Positions 1 through 12,128 of a stretch of 64,000 bases of DNA are shown here, one piece after another. The notes under the pieces are model-generated. The model did not search any database. It had not been told where the DNA came from and saw nothing but the letters and a program-made list of their open reading frames with translations. Positions within the stretch are counted from its first letter, which is position 1; every line of letters begins with the position of its first letter. A program made the translations under genes and the position numbers. The stretch is taken from NCBI RefSeq assembly GCF_026210795.1, contig NC_089446.1, positions 806,001 through 870,000 on the forward strand, read 5' to 3'. The stretch comes from Rhizophagus irregularis. Its lineage: Eukaryota; Glomeromycota; Glomeromycetes; Glomerales; Glomeraceae.

Positions 1-238
1 CTGAAAAAAAATTTTCAACACCGAAAAATACTTTCCTTGTCTCATGTGATGACTAATCGCCGTACCGGTTATAACAAGATTTATGAATCTAGGTGCTCAA
101 AAAGTTTCTTTTTTGAGCTTGCTGATCTTTTTTCAAACACATTTATTAATACACACTAATGATTATCATATGAGTTCTAAACCTATTCGATAAAACTCAA
201 CGAGTTTATTACCTAACTACAAATACAAAATTAGTAAA

Positions 239-1653
239 ATGCTCTCACACTTTTTTAATTTACAAAAAGTTTTACCCCGTCGTATTCAACAAAAATACTT
301 CAACCTTATACGTTGTAAACTATTGGAACGTATTGACTTTATTAAGTCACGTGCCTCTAACGAGTCTTTAAACAACAAAACCACACGTACTTTTTTCTCT
401 TTTTCTTACAAACGTTATCGCTTCCATTTTGGTATTTACGTCCCCTGTGACCACTTTTATGCACCTGGGCTTTCTAAAATTGCTTCCCGACGCCGTGGTC
501 CTAGTCCGTTCATTATGTCATCGAATAATAGGTATGCTTGCGGTGCTCATCAAGCTATTTTTTTTAAAATCAAATTAATCACAATCTCAAACCCAAACCT
601 ATTGAAGATACTCCTTTATTAACTCAAAATCCACACATGCTAATCATTTATATCAACTTTGGCAGTTTCGATATTCCCAAAAAATTTTCTCTAACCGACT
701 TGGTATTGAACGTTTCACCGCCAACGGTACCAACTTTGTACAAACACACCCTACCGCTAGTATGTATAGGAAACACCTTTCAGATTTCAACGTTTTTCTA
801 AGTAACAACCCTAGTACTAGTCGTAAACAAAAAGCCCGTTTTAAAAGACAATGCGCCCGGGTCTTCAAGTATAATAAATTGACTCCTATAACTACCCTCG
901 AAGATAAACTCGCCGCTGGAAGACGTTATCGCTTCCTTTTCCTCAAATCTCAACACATTTATTCAGTTATTCATCATCTGAAATATAAATGTCATCCGTA
1001 CAAAGGATCACCTGATCCCATGATTATTCATTCAACATTCCTTATCACTTACATACTGGAGTTAACAATTTGAGTAATAATCAATCAACTTCTACTTCAT
1101 CTTCAACTCTAAAAGATAATCCTAGCCAACCTACAGAAGTATTGGCACAATTTCTATCACCTTCAGAAATAGCAGCGCTTGGTCGCTTTTTAGAATCACT
1201 CCCTAAAAGTTTTCCTTTTGTTCGTGGACACAATCCAGTTGATACAACCCGTTTGGGTTGGAACTACTATTTACAATACAATCCTGACCTCCCGCATTTA
1301 CCACCAAATATATGCATTCGAAGTCCTGATGATGATGCTGTTGATGCATCTTTCGCCAATAATAATGGCACTTCTTTAAAACATTTTCATCGTCGTTCAG
1401 CCACGACTAGCCAACTCACCACTTATAACAATTCTTTTCATGAACACATGAAATGGGCTTCACAGCCGACTCCTAACAACAAATCCAGAAAATGGAAACG
1501 GCTTTGACGGGAATATGATGAATTCATGTCGTCGCCTTTCACACTCTTACCCTAACCTATACCTAAATATATACAAGAACGGTATTTTACCAACAACACA
1601 CTGACTTACACTTCAGATGAAACCAAACAAATCGAAACCCGGCCTTGAAGAGG
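239..1653 (+). pseudogene. Decayed gene of unknown function
   Basis: I do not recognise the protein. Three open stretches join only by changing frame: 239-565, then about 568-636 in the next frame, then about 636-1015, then 1016-1507. One break lies at the T-run near 556-565, one near 636 and one near 1013-1016, so at least three indels separate the parts. After 1507 the same frame continues with coding-like residues (EYDEFMSSPF) but with stops at 1505-1507 and near 1554 and 1652. Codon use is richer in C than that of the neighbouring genes (cgt, acc, ccc). The first part is basic, with RRRGPSPF; the last part is Ser/Thr/Asn-rich with RGHNPVDTTRLGWNYYLQYN. No domain is visible. It is probably a dead member of a lineage-specific or transposon-borne family; sequencing errors could explain one break but hardly all of them. 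Confidence 0.5.
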
Positions 1654-4033
1654 GATTTTATTTCCAATCCTTCTACGTTATCTTCAACACAAACCATTAC
1701 AAAAAGACCTCGACACGCGAACAGTTACCCTCACGACTCCCTGATCGCTGGTCAGAGTGTTGAATAATTTTTTTCTTTTCACATAATTCTCTTAGAGATG
1801 TTTAGTTTTTCTTTAATTTTGTAATGAGTCATTATTTTTTAGGCTAGCTCCTTTTATATTTTACGCATTTACACTCTACATTTAAATTACAACCCATGTA
1901 TTGTGTATTTACGTACTTCAAAACAATTTAGAATAGTGTGAATCACTCCACTTATGACAGTATTGACAAGTGGCAGCTTAATTGCTGAAAGCAAAATGCG
2001 GATCTTACTAATTTTTCTTGCTTTTTTTTTCTTGAGATTTTTTTAGGATTGGTTTCTTTTTCTTTATCCACGTTTGCGTCATAGGCTATGCCTATTTTTT
2101 TCTTTAAATAATATGCAGGGCGACTTCTTCTGGCTTCTCCAAAGAGGTTGGGCACTATCTTTAATTTAGGATTGATTAGACTTGTAGTCTATGTTTGTCC
2201 TTATGTATCGTTAGGCTCAAGTCGTGTCTTCATTTATAAAATAAAATAAAATAGCCAGAATAAAAATTTAGTTAATTTTGTTACCATGCGTATTTTTGAA
2301 TTTTTAATTTTGATTAATTCTAAAAGGGGAAACTTTTGATTTAATTGGTTCGGTTAATAATATCATTATTTAAATAGGGTTTGAAAGCATTTTACTTAAC
2401 ATAACTTAAAAATTCTTTTCTTTCTTGAGCTCGGGAAATCGTATTTTTTACTACCCTTTTGCGTGTCATCTGGTGGTAATGATTTAACAAATCATGCACG
2501 TAAAGGTGCGGGACGGTCCCTACACCAATACCCGCGGCCGTGACCCGGCATTGCGGCATTAAGAAATTGCGTATGTGACAAATGATATTACTAACGGAAA
2601 AAATTCCAAGTCCCTTATGAAGCGCCGTACTGATCAAAATCCTCACCAATTCACATAGAACAGCACAATAACAATTAGTATTCGATTAATAGAAGTGTAA
2701 TTAATTATTAATAATGGAAGTTGTCAAAATAAATAGTGTGAATAATATAAATCTGGTAATAAACGAGCATATCATGAAAATAGATGAGGATATGGTAATC
2801 AATCATTGTTATTCTAGAATCACATCAGGATCAGCTATGACAGCGGATTATATCAAGATGAGACATATCAATACTTTTAAATATACTTAATATACCTAAA
2901 AATTTACTTTAACTTAGTTAATTAATTTGATTTAATTTTTATTTGTTATACTAATTATCGTTGTTAGTCATTATAAAAATAAAGTCATATAATTACATTT
3001 TTTTTTTTAGTAAAAATAATAAAAAATATAAAGTAAAAAATAAAATCATTAAAAAATATTCATTTAATGAAGTTTTCATGAAAAATCATTTGAAGAAAAC
3101 ATGGTAAATAATATGTATGATGTTTAATATTGTAAAACTTAAAGGGGTAATAAGTGTCGGGATAATGAATGTCGGGTTTGTGTTGTAGCGGGATTCTGAT
3201 TGTCAGGATTTTGAACGACTCCCATTAAATTCATCATAATTTATTCGTTACAATAATGAGAGCTCAAAGTAACGATTTTCATATATGTAACGATATAATT
3301 TATCATTATTTTATTTTGATCCTTAGCAAAAATCCTTCACATTCATATGGTTATTTTATATTAGCGTTTCTCCTTACTTGCAAAGAATTTTGTCAACAAA
3401 TGAAAAGATGACATTTTAAATTGGCAAACATTATATTGTTATAATGATATTTTACACGAAAAATAGTATCTTCCAAGCATACATTTTGCTAGGTACTATT
3501 CATTGTATAGAATTAAATAATTGATAGACTTTATGGTCATTAGTCTTCAGTAAAATTTTTATAATAATAATAACATTTGTTTTTGACTTATGTTTCCTAG
3601 TATGATTACGAAAAAATAACAATAGTAATAACCTCAATTATAATAACCGATAATATTATAAAATGTTGCCATGAAATCGATAAACACTATTACATTCGCC
3701 TAAGTTATTGCTGATGTCGATAAAGGATGCGCTAATTTAAATATATGTTTATATTATTTTATATAGTGAAAGTTTTTTTTCAACACTAATAAATAATCGA
3801 CAAAGAATATAACAAAAAAAAGGTACTTAAAAATTACTTTTAAAACTAGCAAAGTAATCTTCTACCCAATGCTCATGGCGCGTTTAAAACGGAGTAGTTT
3901 TGGCCGGCATTACGGCATTAAGAAATTACGCATGTGAGTGATGTGACAAATAAGGTGAATGACATCTGACTGAGTATCATGTTGAACAATGATATATATA
4001 CTGTATATGAAATTTTTTTTAATTGTAAATTTA
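1654..4033. other. Non-coding stretch with one dispersed repeat pair
   Basis: No gene is supported here; the short ORFs have no coding-like composition. A segment around 2545-2590 (CGGCATTAAGAAATT followed by a CATGTGACAAAT-like end) recurs at 3903-3950, which marks a dispersed repeat. A further similarity, AAAGCGGAGTAGT versus AAACGGAGTAGT, links 3886-3900 to about 43900. Confidence 0.45.
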
Positions 4034-4260
4034 CCGTACCGCACTGCCTATAATATCCCCAAAGTTAGTATAAGACCCGGGTATTTTACTAGATATAAAA
4101 TTTTTACTCTCAAATAGTACCCCCCTTAATTCTGGTAACTTTAGCTTAATTCTGATTAAAATTATTATGTATAATACCCGGTATCTCACAAAGTACCCAC
4201 AGGTATTATATAATTTTTAAATCAGGCATTTTGTATAATACCCGGTTATATATATTATAT
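4034..4260. repeat. Diverged relative of the 4786-5012 MITE
   Basis: The left end, TA followed by CCGTACCGCACTGCC, TATAATATCCCC and AAGACCCGGGTAT, matches the left end of the better preserved element at 4786-5012. No matching right terminus is visible, so the right boundary is approximate. Several copies of TATAATACCCGG lie inside. Confidence 0.4.
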
Positions 4261-4785
4261 TTCGTATAGTAAAAGTGTATTTTAATTCTCATAATTTTTG
4301 TAGAAATGACAACCGTTTAGTAGTAGCACAATAGCGATAAAGGTGTAATGAATCACTATTCTTTGCTGCGTCTCATAAAGCCTATTTCTTAAATATATAT
4401 TCCGTTTTCCTATCGTTGAAAGTCTGTATAAGTAAGATGCTCGTATGTTATTATATCGCAACACTTTAATAATTGTTCTACAATTTCAGTATTTAGACTA
4501 ATTTTCTGACTTATGTCTTTGAAAACAGTTAATTTCTTTGTCGTTTTCTATGGGCTTTCCTTGTAAATGTCGTTTTTGCTGTTTTCTTATCCTTATCTTA
4601 CAAAAATATTTTTTGGTAAAGTAACCCGTTTCATTATAAAACATGATTGCAAATTATTCTCTCATATAAAGACTCCATGCTTATTGTATTTTTTGAATAT
4701 ATTTGTCTATTTTTCTCGTCAAAAAATTTTGATCGGGATAAATAAGATAAAGTTTTTTTTATTATAAAAAAATTTACTAAAATTA

Positions 4786-5012
4786 CCGTTGGCCACTGCA
4801 TATAGTATCCCCTGAAAATAGAACCACATGATTAAGACCCAGGTATTATTCACCACCATGCTACCTAGTTTTCGGGGTATAACCTCTAACAATTTATCAC
4901 TTTTCATATAATTTATATCCAAATATAGCACCCGCCGGTTCCTCACGACTATTCAATTTAAAATATCGAGTTCTTGAATAAGACCCTGGGTACTATATGC
5001 ATTGGCCAACGG
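4786..5012. mobile_element. MITE with 22-bp TIRs, TA target site
   Basis: CCGTTGGCCACTGCATATAG at the left end is repeated in inverse orientation at the right end (…CTATATGCATTGGCCAACGG) with one mismatch, and both ends are flanked by TA. The 227-bp size, absence of a gene and TA flanks suit a Tc1/mariner-type MITE. The terminal CCGT matches the element at 39777-39983. Bounds are set by the TIR alone. Confidence 0.6.
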
Positions 5013-5261
5013 TAAGACCTAACACTCTTATATTACATTCGACTATTTGATAGGATAAAATATTAAGATCATCTGGTGATTACGTCTGAAATTTGTAAAA
5101 TGATCATCGCCCAAGAGGATCAACAGATCAACTATAATTCGTTCATATGAAATGTAGTAATACATTACTAATAAACATTGTCGCAAAAGTTTATAAATTT
5201 TAAACTACATTATTTAGTAATTTTATTAATCTGAATTCATTGTGATTTTAAAAAAGTCTCG
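5013..5261. other. 5' flank of the tandem-exon kinase gene
   Basis: AT-rich DNA upstream of the kinase start codon. No defined promoter motif can be supported. Confidence 0.3.
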
Positions 5262-8200
5262 ATGGATTTTTTCAAAAGTATCAAGAAGCGTACTGAGTCA
5301 TCACGTGTTACACATGTTAATGAATTAAATGTGATATGTAAAAAATGTAACTTTACGTGTAACGCAATAAAATTTCAGCGAAATTTTGAAAATTGGACCA
5401 GTGGCAATGATAATGTTGATAAATTTATTCAAGATACTCAACTATCAGCTCACGTTTATTATGGAGTATATAAAAAGGCATTAGAATGGATACCTTATGA
5501 TAGATTTAACGATATAAAAAGCAGATTTGACGAACCATATAGAGCAAATTGGATTGATGGATATATTGATGAATGGGATTACTATAAAAAAAAAAATTGG
5601 GAAAGAAATAATATTAATATGTTTGTGACATTTAAAGTATTAAATGTTCAAAAAGATATTACATTAGAATTTATGAATGAGGTATAATTAATTTATTACT
5701 TGATGAAATTTGAAATTCTTAATTTTACTGAAATATTATATTTATTAGATTAAAACAGATCACGAATTTTATGGAATAACTCAAAATCCAAAAACAAATA
5801 ATTATATGATGGTTTTGAATGATAAATGTAGAAAATGTAATTGCATATGTAATGTAATTCATTTTCGACAAAATTTTGAAGACTGGACTAGTGGTAATGA
5901 TTATATTGATAAATTTATTCAAGATACTCAACTATCAGTTCATAAAAACACAGAAGCAACATTAGAATGGATACCTTATGATAGATTTAATAACACTATA
6001 AAAAGCAGATTTGGTGAAACATATATAGCAAATTGGATTGATGGATGTATTTATGAATGGGATGATAAAAAACAAAATTGGAAAAGAAATAAAAATAATA
6101 TGATTGTGATACTTAAAATCTTAAATAATCCAAAAAATATTACATTAGAATTTATGAATGAGGTATAATTAATTTATTATTTAATAAAAATTTGAAATTC
6201 TTAATTTTACTGAAACATTATATTTATTAGAAAACAGATCACGAATTTTATGGAATAACTCAAAATCCAAAGACAAATAATTATATGATGGTTTTGAATG
6301 ATAAATGTAAAAAGTGTAATTACATATGTAATGTAATTCATTTTCAACAAAATTTTATAGACTGGACTAGTGGTAATGATTATATTGATAAATTTATTCA
6401 AGATACTCAGCTATCAGCTCACGTTAATTATGAAGTATATAAAGAGGCATTAGAATGGATACCTTATGATAGATTTAATAACACTATAAAAAGCAGATTT
6501 GGTGAAACATATAGAGCAAATTGGATTGATGGATATATTTATAAATGGGATGATAAAAAACAAAATTGGCAAAGAAATAAAAATAATATGATTGTGATAC
6601 TTAAAATATTAAATAATCCAAAAAATATTATATTAGAATTTATGAATGAGGTATAATTAATTTATTATTTAACAAAAGTTTGAAATTCTTAATTTTACTA
6701 ATATGTATATTATTTATATTTGTAGATTAATGGATTTTATGGAATAACTCAACATCCAAAAACAAATAATTATATGATGGTTTTGAATGATAAATGTAAA
6801 GAATGTAATTATACGTGTAATGCAATTCATTTTCAACAAAATTTTGTAGACTGGACTAGTGGTAATGATTATATTGATAAATTTCTTCAAGATACTCAGC
6901 TATCAGGTCACGATGACTATGGAGCATATAAAAAGGCATTAGAATGGATACCTTTTGATAGATTTAGTAACACTATAAAAAGCAGATTAGGTGAAACATA
7001 TGGAGCAAATTGGATTGATGGATATATATATGAATGGGATAATGAAAATCAAAATTGGCAAAGAAATAAAAATAATATGATTGTGATACTTAAAATATTA
7101 AATAATCCAAAAAATATTATATTAGAATTTATGAATGAGGTATGTAATAGTTATTATTTAACAAAAATTTGAAATTCTTAATTTTACTGAAATATATTAT
7201 TATACTTGTAGATTAATGGATTTTATGGAATAACTCAACATCCAGAAACAAATAATTATATGATGGTTTTAAATTGTAAAAATTGTGAAAAATGCCATGA
7301 TACATGTAATGCAATACATTTCCAACATAATTTTGAAAATTGGACTAGTGGTAATGATGATATTAATAAATTTATCCAAGATACTCAGTTATCAGTTCAT
7401 GATAATTATGAAGTATTTAAAAAAGCATTAGAATGGATACCTTATGATAGATTATATGATATTAAATATATTACAAAAGGAGGATTTGGCAAAGTATATA
7501 GAGCAAATTGGATTGATGGATATATAGATAGTAAATGGGATGGTTATCAAAAGTGGAAAAGAATTAATAAAAATATGATTGTTGCTCTAAAAAGTTTAGA
7601 TAATTCAAAAAATGTTACATTAAAATTTATGAATGAGGTATATTGATTTTATTGATTTAATTGATTTAAAATAGTTAAATTTGAAATTGTTAATTTTATT
7701 AATATATTCTTTAACTCTACTTTCATATAGATTATGTCACATAATAAAGGAAAAATAGACAATAATTTTATTATTAGATTTTATGGAATAACTCAGGATC
7801 CAAAGACAAAAGATTATATGATGATTTTAGATTATGCAGAAGATGGAAGTTTACGAGATTATTTGGATAAAAATTATAGTATATTAAATTGGGACAAAAA
7901 GATTGGTTGTTTACAAGATGCTATACTTGGACTTAGATGCATTCATGAAAAAGAATTATTTCATCGTGATTTGCATATTGGTAATATATTAAAGCTTAAA
8001 TATAATACAGTTATAACTGATATGGGATTATGTAAACCTGCAAATTATGATGCATCAGAAAATTCAATTTATGGTAATTTAGCTTATATAGCTCCTGAAA
8101 TTTTAAGAGGAAAAAATTATACCAAGGCTGCTGATATTTATAGTTTTGGTATAATTATGTATGAAGTAATTTCTGGATTACGACCATATCACAACCCTAT

Positions 8201-8992
8201 AAAAAAAGAAAATTCGGAATTTGTCCTGAAAAGTATGGAAAATGTCCGGAAAATTTCCGTGCGTCCGGAAAACATTTGGAAACGGTCACGTTTTGGAACA
8301 CTTTCTGGACGCACAAATTCCAGACATTTTCTTGACACTCCAGAATTTGTCCAGAATTTGTCCAGAATCGAGCGTCCAGAAAATGTTCCAAAACATGACC
8401 GTTTCCGAATGTTTTCCGGACGCACGGAAAATTTCCGGACATTTTCCATACTTTTCAGGACAAATTCCGAATTTTCTTTTTTTATAGGGCAATATAAGCC
8501 ATAATGAAAATTTAGCTATAGGAATTTGTCAAGGACTTAGACCAAGGTTTAGTATTAAAGTTCCTCAATTAATTATACATTTAATTAAAAGATGCTTAGA
8601 TTCAGATCCATTAAAACGACCAAAAGCAGAAGAAATTGAAAATATTCTATACACATGGCTATGTAAACCAAGTGATAAACAAACAGTATTATTACAAGCA
8701 CAAATTGAAGAAGCAGATAATATTAACAACAATTCACCAAATATCACCATACTTTCAACTAGTTTAGGATTATCATATGAAAGTAGATTACTCAATTTTA
8801 ATGATCTTCCTGAACCAAAAAATTCTGATGATTATTATGAACAAAATGATAATATAATAAGCAAGGAATTTTCAGGTATTAAATAATAATCTTGTTATTT
8901 TAAAAAATATAAATCATTTGTTAAAGAAATTAATGAAATTTTTTATTTATTAAATAGAATCTTTAGAATGTTGTCGAATTAATGTTCCTTAA
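5262..8992 (+). CDS. TKL protein kinase with five tandem N-lobe exons, last large exon hit by a MITE
   Basis: Predicted protein kinase of the TKL family. Exons: 5262-5681, 5749-6162, 6231-6650, 6726-7139, 7212-7637, 7731-8194 plus 8493-8875, and 8958-8992; all joins are GT-AG and in frame (991 aa if the MITE is absent). Exons 1-5 each encode a C-x2-C-x3-C stretch, NWTSGN-like motif, EWIPYDRF and an N-lobe ending in FMNEV. Only exon 5 keeps a proper glycine loop (KGGFGKVYRA) and VALK lysine; exons 2-4 read IKSRFGETY. Exon 6 has the rest: FHRDLHIGN catalytic loop, DMG instead of DFG, APEIL, and the AADIYSFG helix. Exons 2-5 begin with a hinge-like piece (FYGITQ…YMMVL), as if fused by unequal crossing-over between exon 6-type and exon 1-type sequence. 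The 295-bp MITE plus its 3-bp target duplication shifts the frame after GLRPYHN, so an unspliced product ends at 8504. The exon 7 call rests on the phase-1 join giving FSESLE. Confidence 0.75.
5749..7637 (+). repeat. Tandem exon repeat, ~485-bp period, within the kinase gene
   Basis: Four consecutive exon-plus-intron units, about 479-491 bp apart by the C-x2-C codons near 5827, 6306, 6795 and 7283. A fifth related unit is exon 1 (5262-5681). Every internal exon is a multiple of three and phase 0 at both ends, so unit number can change without breaking the frame. Units 2-4 are very alike even in their introns (TTGAAATTCTTAATTTTACT recurs), which points to recent duplication. Confidence 0.85.
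8195..8489. mobile_element. 295-bp foldback MITE, TSD CAA, in kinase exon
   Basis: The ends CCCTATAAAAAAAGAAAATT and its exact inverse complement enclose an almost full-length palindrome with a short centre. CAA is duplicated on both sides (8192-8194 and 8490-8492). Removing element plus one CAA restores the kinase frame PYHN-ISHNEN exactly, which proves the insertion. The 3-bp target duplication suits several superfamilies; I cannot assign one. The small ORFs inside are arms of the palindrome, not genes. Confidence 0.9.
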
Positions 8993-9754
8993 TTGAATAT
9001 TAATTAAAGCATAAAATTTGTTTAATTTGTTGAAGAATTATTAACATTGTTTTTTATCCATATATTATTTTATTTATTGATTTATTTTTTTATTAGGCTC
9101 AAATAAAGAACTTAAATAAAAGAACTTAAAAGTGCAGAAATAGGCTTATATAAAGAATATAATTCGTAATTAAATAACAAACTTAAGTTAGCATCACTAA
9201 TATTAGCAATGTTAGAGTATTTGTAGTATTATGCATTTTTGATTAAACATTATTTTTCCAAAACTTTTTTTTTCTTTTATACTATCATAATGTAAAATTT
9301 TATTTAGCGTTAACTTTTCTTAAGCGTATTTAGAATATGGTATTTGATTTGTTTTTATTTTATTTATTTTTATTTTTAATTATTCCTCCTTTTTTTTTTT
9401 TTGCTTTTCCGAATTAATGGAATAGCGTTCTTTTATATAATTAAATTAATGAGAATCACGCCAAAGAGGATTTTAGATTTTAATGACCTTATTATGAAAT
9501 TATATACTTGTTAATTTAGGAAAAGAAGGATCCTATACATAGAAAATTCATGATGCATTTATTGCTTAAAAATGTCAATATTTGGCCAGACGTAGCACTG
9601 AAATAAATATTAATCATAAAACTACAAAATTTCTACTGATTCATTCTGAATACTTATTCATTATGTTTATTACACTATTACACTAAAAAATATGATGCAG
9701 TATATGATAATCCTGTTATAAACTATCTAATTATCCTTCTTGTCATACAGTACG
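8993..9754. other. AT-rich intergenic stretch, nothing seen
   Basis: Downstream of the kinase gene. Long T-runs and no coding-like ORF. Nothing recognisable. Confidence 0.4.
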
Positions 9755-10634
9755 ATGTGAATTTTTTCCTTCTTGTGAATACCTGAGCATAAGGCCACGC
9801 AAACTAATATTTTCGGTTCACGTAACATTAAAATTTAAAATTGACCCGGGGACCCGGGTTTTATTTTTTATTAATAAAAAATTTTTATTATAAGTCACGT
9901 GACTTATTAGATGAATTTCATTCCAGTTTGTTACTAAAAATGCCTATCATACATGTACGAATAAGTTACAACTCTGTAACTTTAAAAGATTGGGAAGATT
10001 TACCAGTTGAAAAAGAGACAAAAATGAAGGATTTTTCTAATGATATATCAATTTCATGTTTGTCATCTAATTTCTGGGAAGCAGATTTTAAGATTTAACC
10101 AATAAAATCACTTGAAATCACGTGAAAAAAAAATTTTAGATATAAAAATTTTTTGGTCAAATTTTGAAAAAGTGACCCGGCCGGGTGAAGTGAACCGAAA
10201 ATATTAGTTTGCGTGGCCTAAGTATATATTTTACATTTCTCCATATCATCCAATCATTGGAAACTATATATATATATGCTTCCACTTCTAAATCAACAAC
10301 TTTATTTTATCCAAATTTTCTTCCATAATACTTGGTCAAATTTAATAGAACCCGTTTTGATCCATCTCATCGAACGTTGGGTTATTTAATCTTTAAGCGT
10401 TGTTAAATTTTGAGCTGAGCTTTGAGGTTACTAATTTCGTTAAAATAATTTTTTTGTCTGTATGAAGCGATGATAAATCATCGAGTTGAACTTTTCACTC
10501 TGTAAGTCTCTCTTGGAAACATTCATTTAGTCTTTGTTTTAGAGCTTCGAGCTCAGAATTTTTCTGCTCAAGTTCTTAGATTTTAATTCTTTATATAGTT
10601 GTTTTGATAATTTGTACTACAGCTTCGTATTTCT
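9755..10634 (-). pseudogene. Broken copy of the coiled-coil/RDIEELQ-family protein
   Basis: Minus-strand remnant of the protein encoded at 12129-13189. Bases 10222-10420 and 9755-9790 align by eye with 12165-12400 (shared TTGATCCATCTCAT, ACCAATCATTGG-like and GTGAATACCTGAGCA blocks). Upstream, 10440-10600 reads as heptad coiled coil (LEQKNSELEALKQRLNE) with an in-frame TGA, and a splice-acceptor-like TTTCAG lies near 10634. The copy is split by the Harbinger-like MITE at 9793-10218. Several indels exclude function. Confidence 0.65.
9793..10218. mobile_element. PIF/Harbinger-like MITE, 29-bp TIR, TSD TAA
   Basis: Perfect terminal inverted repeats of 29 bp begin GGCCACGCAAACTAATATTT. TAA is duplicated on both sides (9790-9792 and 10219-10221), the target size and type of PIF/Harbinger elements. 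It has no transposase. It interrupts the coiled-coil pseudogene, whose sequence resumes directly on the other side, so the borders are secure. Confidence 0.85.
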
Positions 10635-10639
10635 GAAAC

Positions 10640-12128
10640 ATAAAAATAAAGATAATAATTCTTTCATTGTTACATATTAAATAAAATAAATAATAAATAA
10701 GTAAATCAAATAAATAAATAAATAATCTTGATTAGAAAGAATCGCTTTATCACGTAAAAAATCATCATACATACCTGTTATTTATATAACGTGTACATTA
10801 CGTTTTTGAAGGTATAGAAGTTCGATATCATATTCAATTATTCAAATGTGAACATTAAAATTTAAAAAGAAAACAAACAAGAAAATGTGATTAAGCCGAA
10901 ATTTTTTTGAAAAAACATGCTTTACTTCATTTGTATTAATTCTTGAAAGGTTTTACCAATAAATTTATTTTTAGATGCATGATATCCTTATATACTGTAT
11001 ATATTAAATCTTCACATTATATAGCAATTACAGTCATGATTGATTTAGATCTAGGTAAAATCGTAGTATATATTGTCATTTCAATTCTTTTAATATCAAA
11101 TTATTTAGGTAATTACATTATATTACCTTCGTAGACATTGACCATTTCTCATTAACTAATATTGTTTCGTCATGCTACGTTAGAATTAATATGATAAAAA
11201 AGATTCTTTGATTCATATCGATAAATTATGATGATATGGTGAGATTCAGGAAAATCGTGAGTGGTCCGGGGTATGGCCTACAGATTTTAATAAAACAAAT
11301 TCAGATTACCTTTGTTGATTAATAACTAAATTTTCTAAATTATATTATTTCACTTATTAAATTTATTTTTACTATAAAATTAAAATATTTTTGATACTAG
11401 TCTGAATTTGATTTCATAAATATTTAGAAGACGATAAAGCTGTAAATGAAAAATGTGGATTAACTCGAAAACAACCGAACGTATGTTTTAGCAGTGATTT
11501 GATCATATGATCATCTATCGCGGCGATAGATTTAACGTAATTATGTATGAATAGGAAATGTTTTCATTCAATTTCTTGAACGTGAAGTAGAAATAAAGCT
11601 GTAGAAGATGGGTATTATGATCAATTGCAATACTTGGTCAAGAAACATTAAAATATATGTTATCATTTGCTGAAGATGATCGAACTCTATTTAAATTGAA
11701 AAAGAAACAAGAAATCAATCTTGCATCATTGCTGATTCTGTATGGGAGAATTTATAAATTTCACTGTATTACAGTATGTGAAATTAATGTTACAATTGAC
11801 CAAGAAATTGATTGCATGGAGAATTACTTATCAACCTCATCAATTTGAGAACAATAAGCTTTTGTACATTTTTTTTGATTGAATGGAAATTAAAATTAGG
11901 GCTTTAATCAAACAAAGATTTTATTAAAATCATTATTAAATAAATTATTATTCGAATAAATTCTTTTATTAATAAATATATACGTAACGAAAGTTTATAA
12001 TTTTTTTTATTACCTCCAAGTAATATGATTTGTATTTCAATTTTATTTTATTTGAGAATAGAATATTAAAATATATCTAATCTTCTCCATTGTATGAATC
12101 GTGGTCCGATTCCAGTTCTAAATATACC
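10640..12128. other. Intergenic, no supported gene
   Basis: AT-rich. A 63-codon ORF at 11657-11848 (plus strand) has mildly coding-like composition but no recognisable motif and no flanking exon; I leave it uncalled. Confidence 0.35.

Noticed and set aside
1952-2649. Minus-strand ORFs of 67 and 85 codons
   Set aside because: No motif; the second spans a dispersed repeat also found at 3903 where the frame is not kept.
4282-4946. ORFs of 60-75 codons on both strands
   Set aside because: AT-rich, partly inside the TIR element at 4786-5012, no coding-like residue pattern.
5725-6401. Minus-strand ORFs of 64-68 codons, similar to each other
   Set aside because: Antisense shadows of the repeated kinase exons.
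8189-8504. Overlapping ORFs of 68-86 codons on both strands
   Set aside because: They lie in the arms of the palindromic MITE; similar peptides on both strands are the expected by-product.
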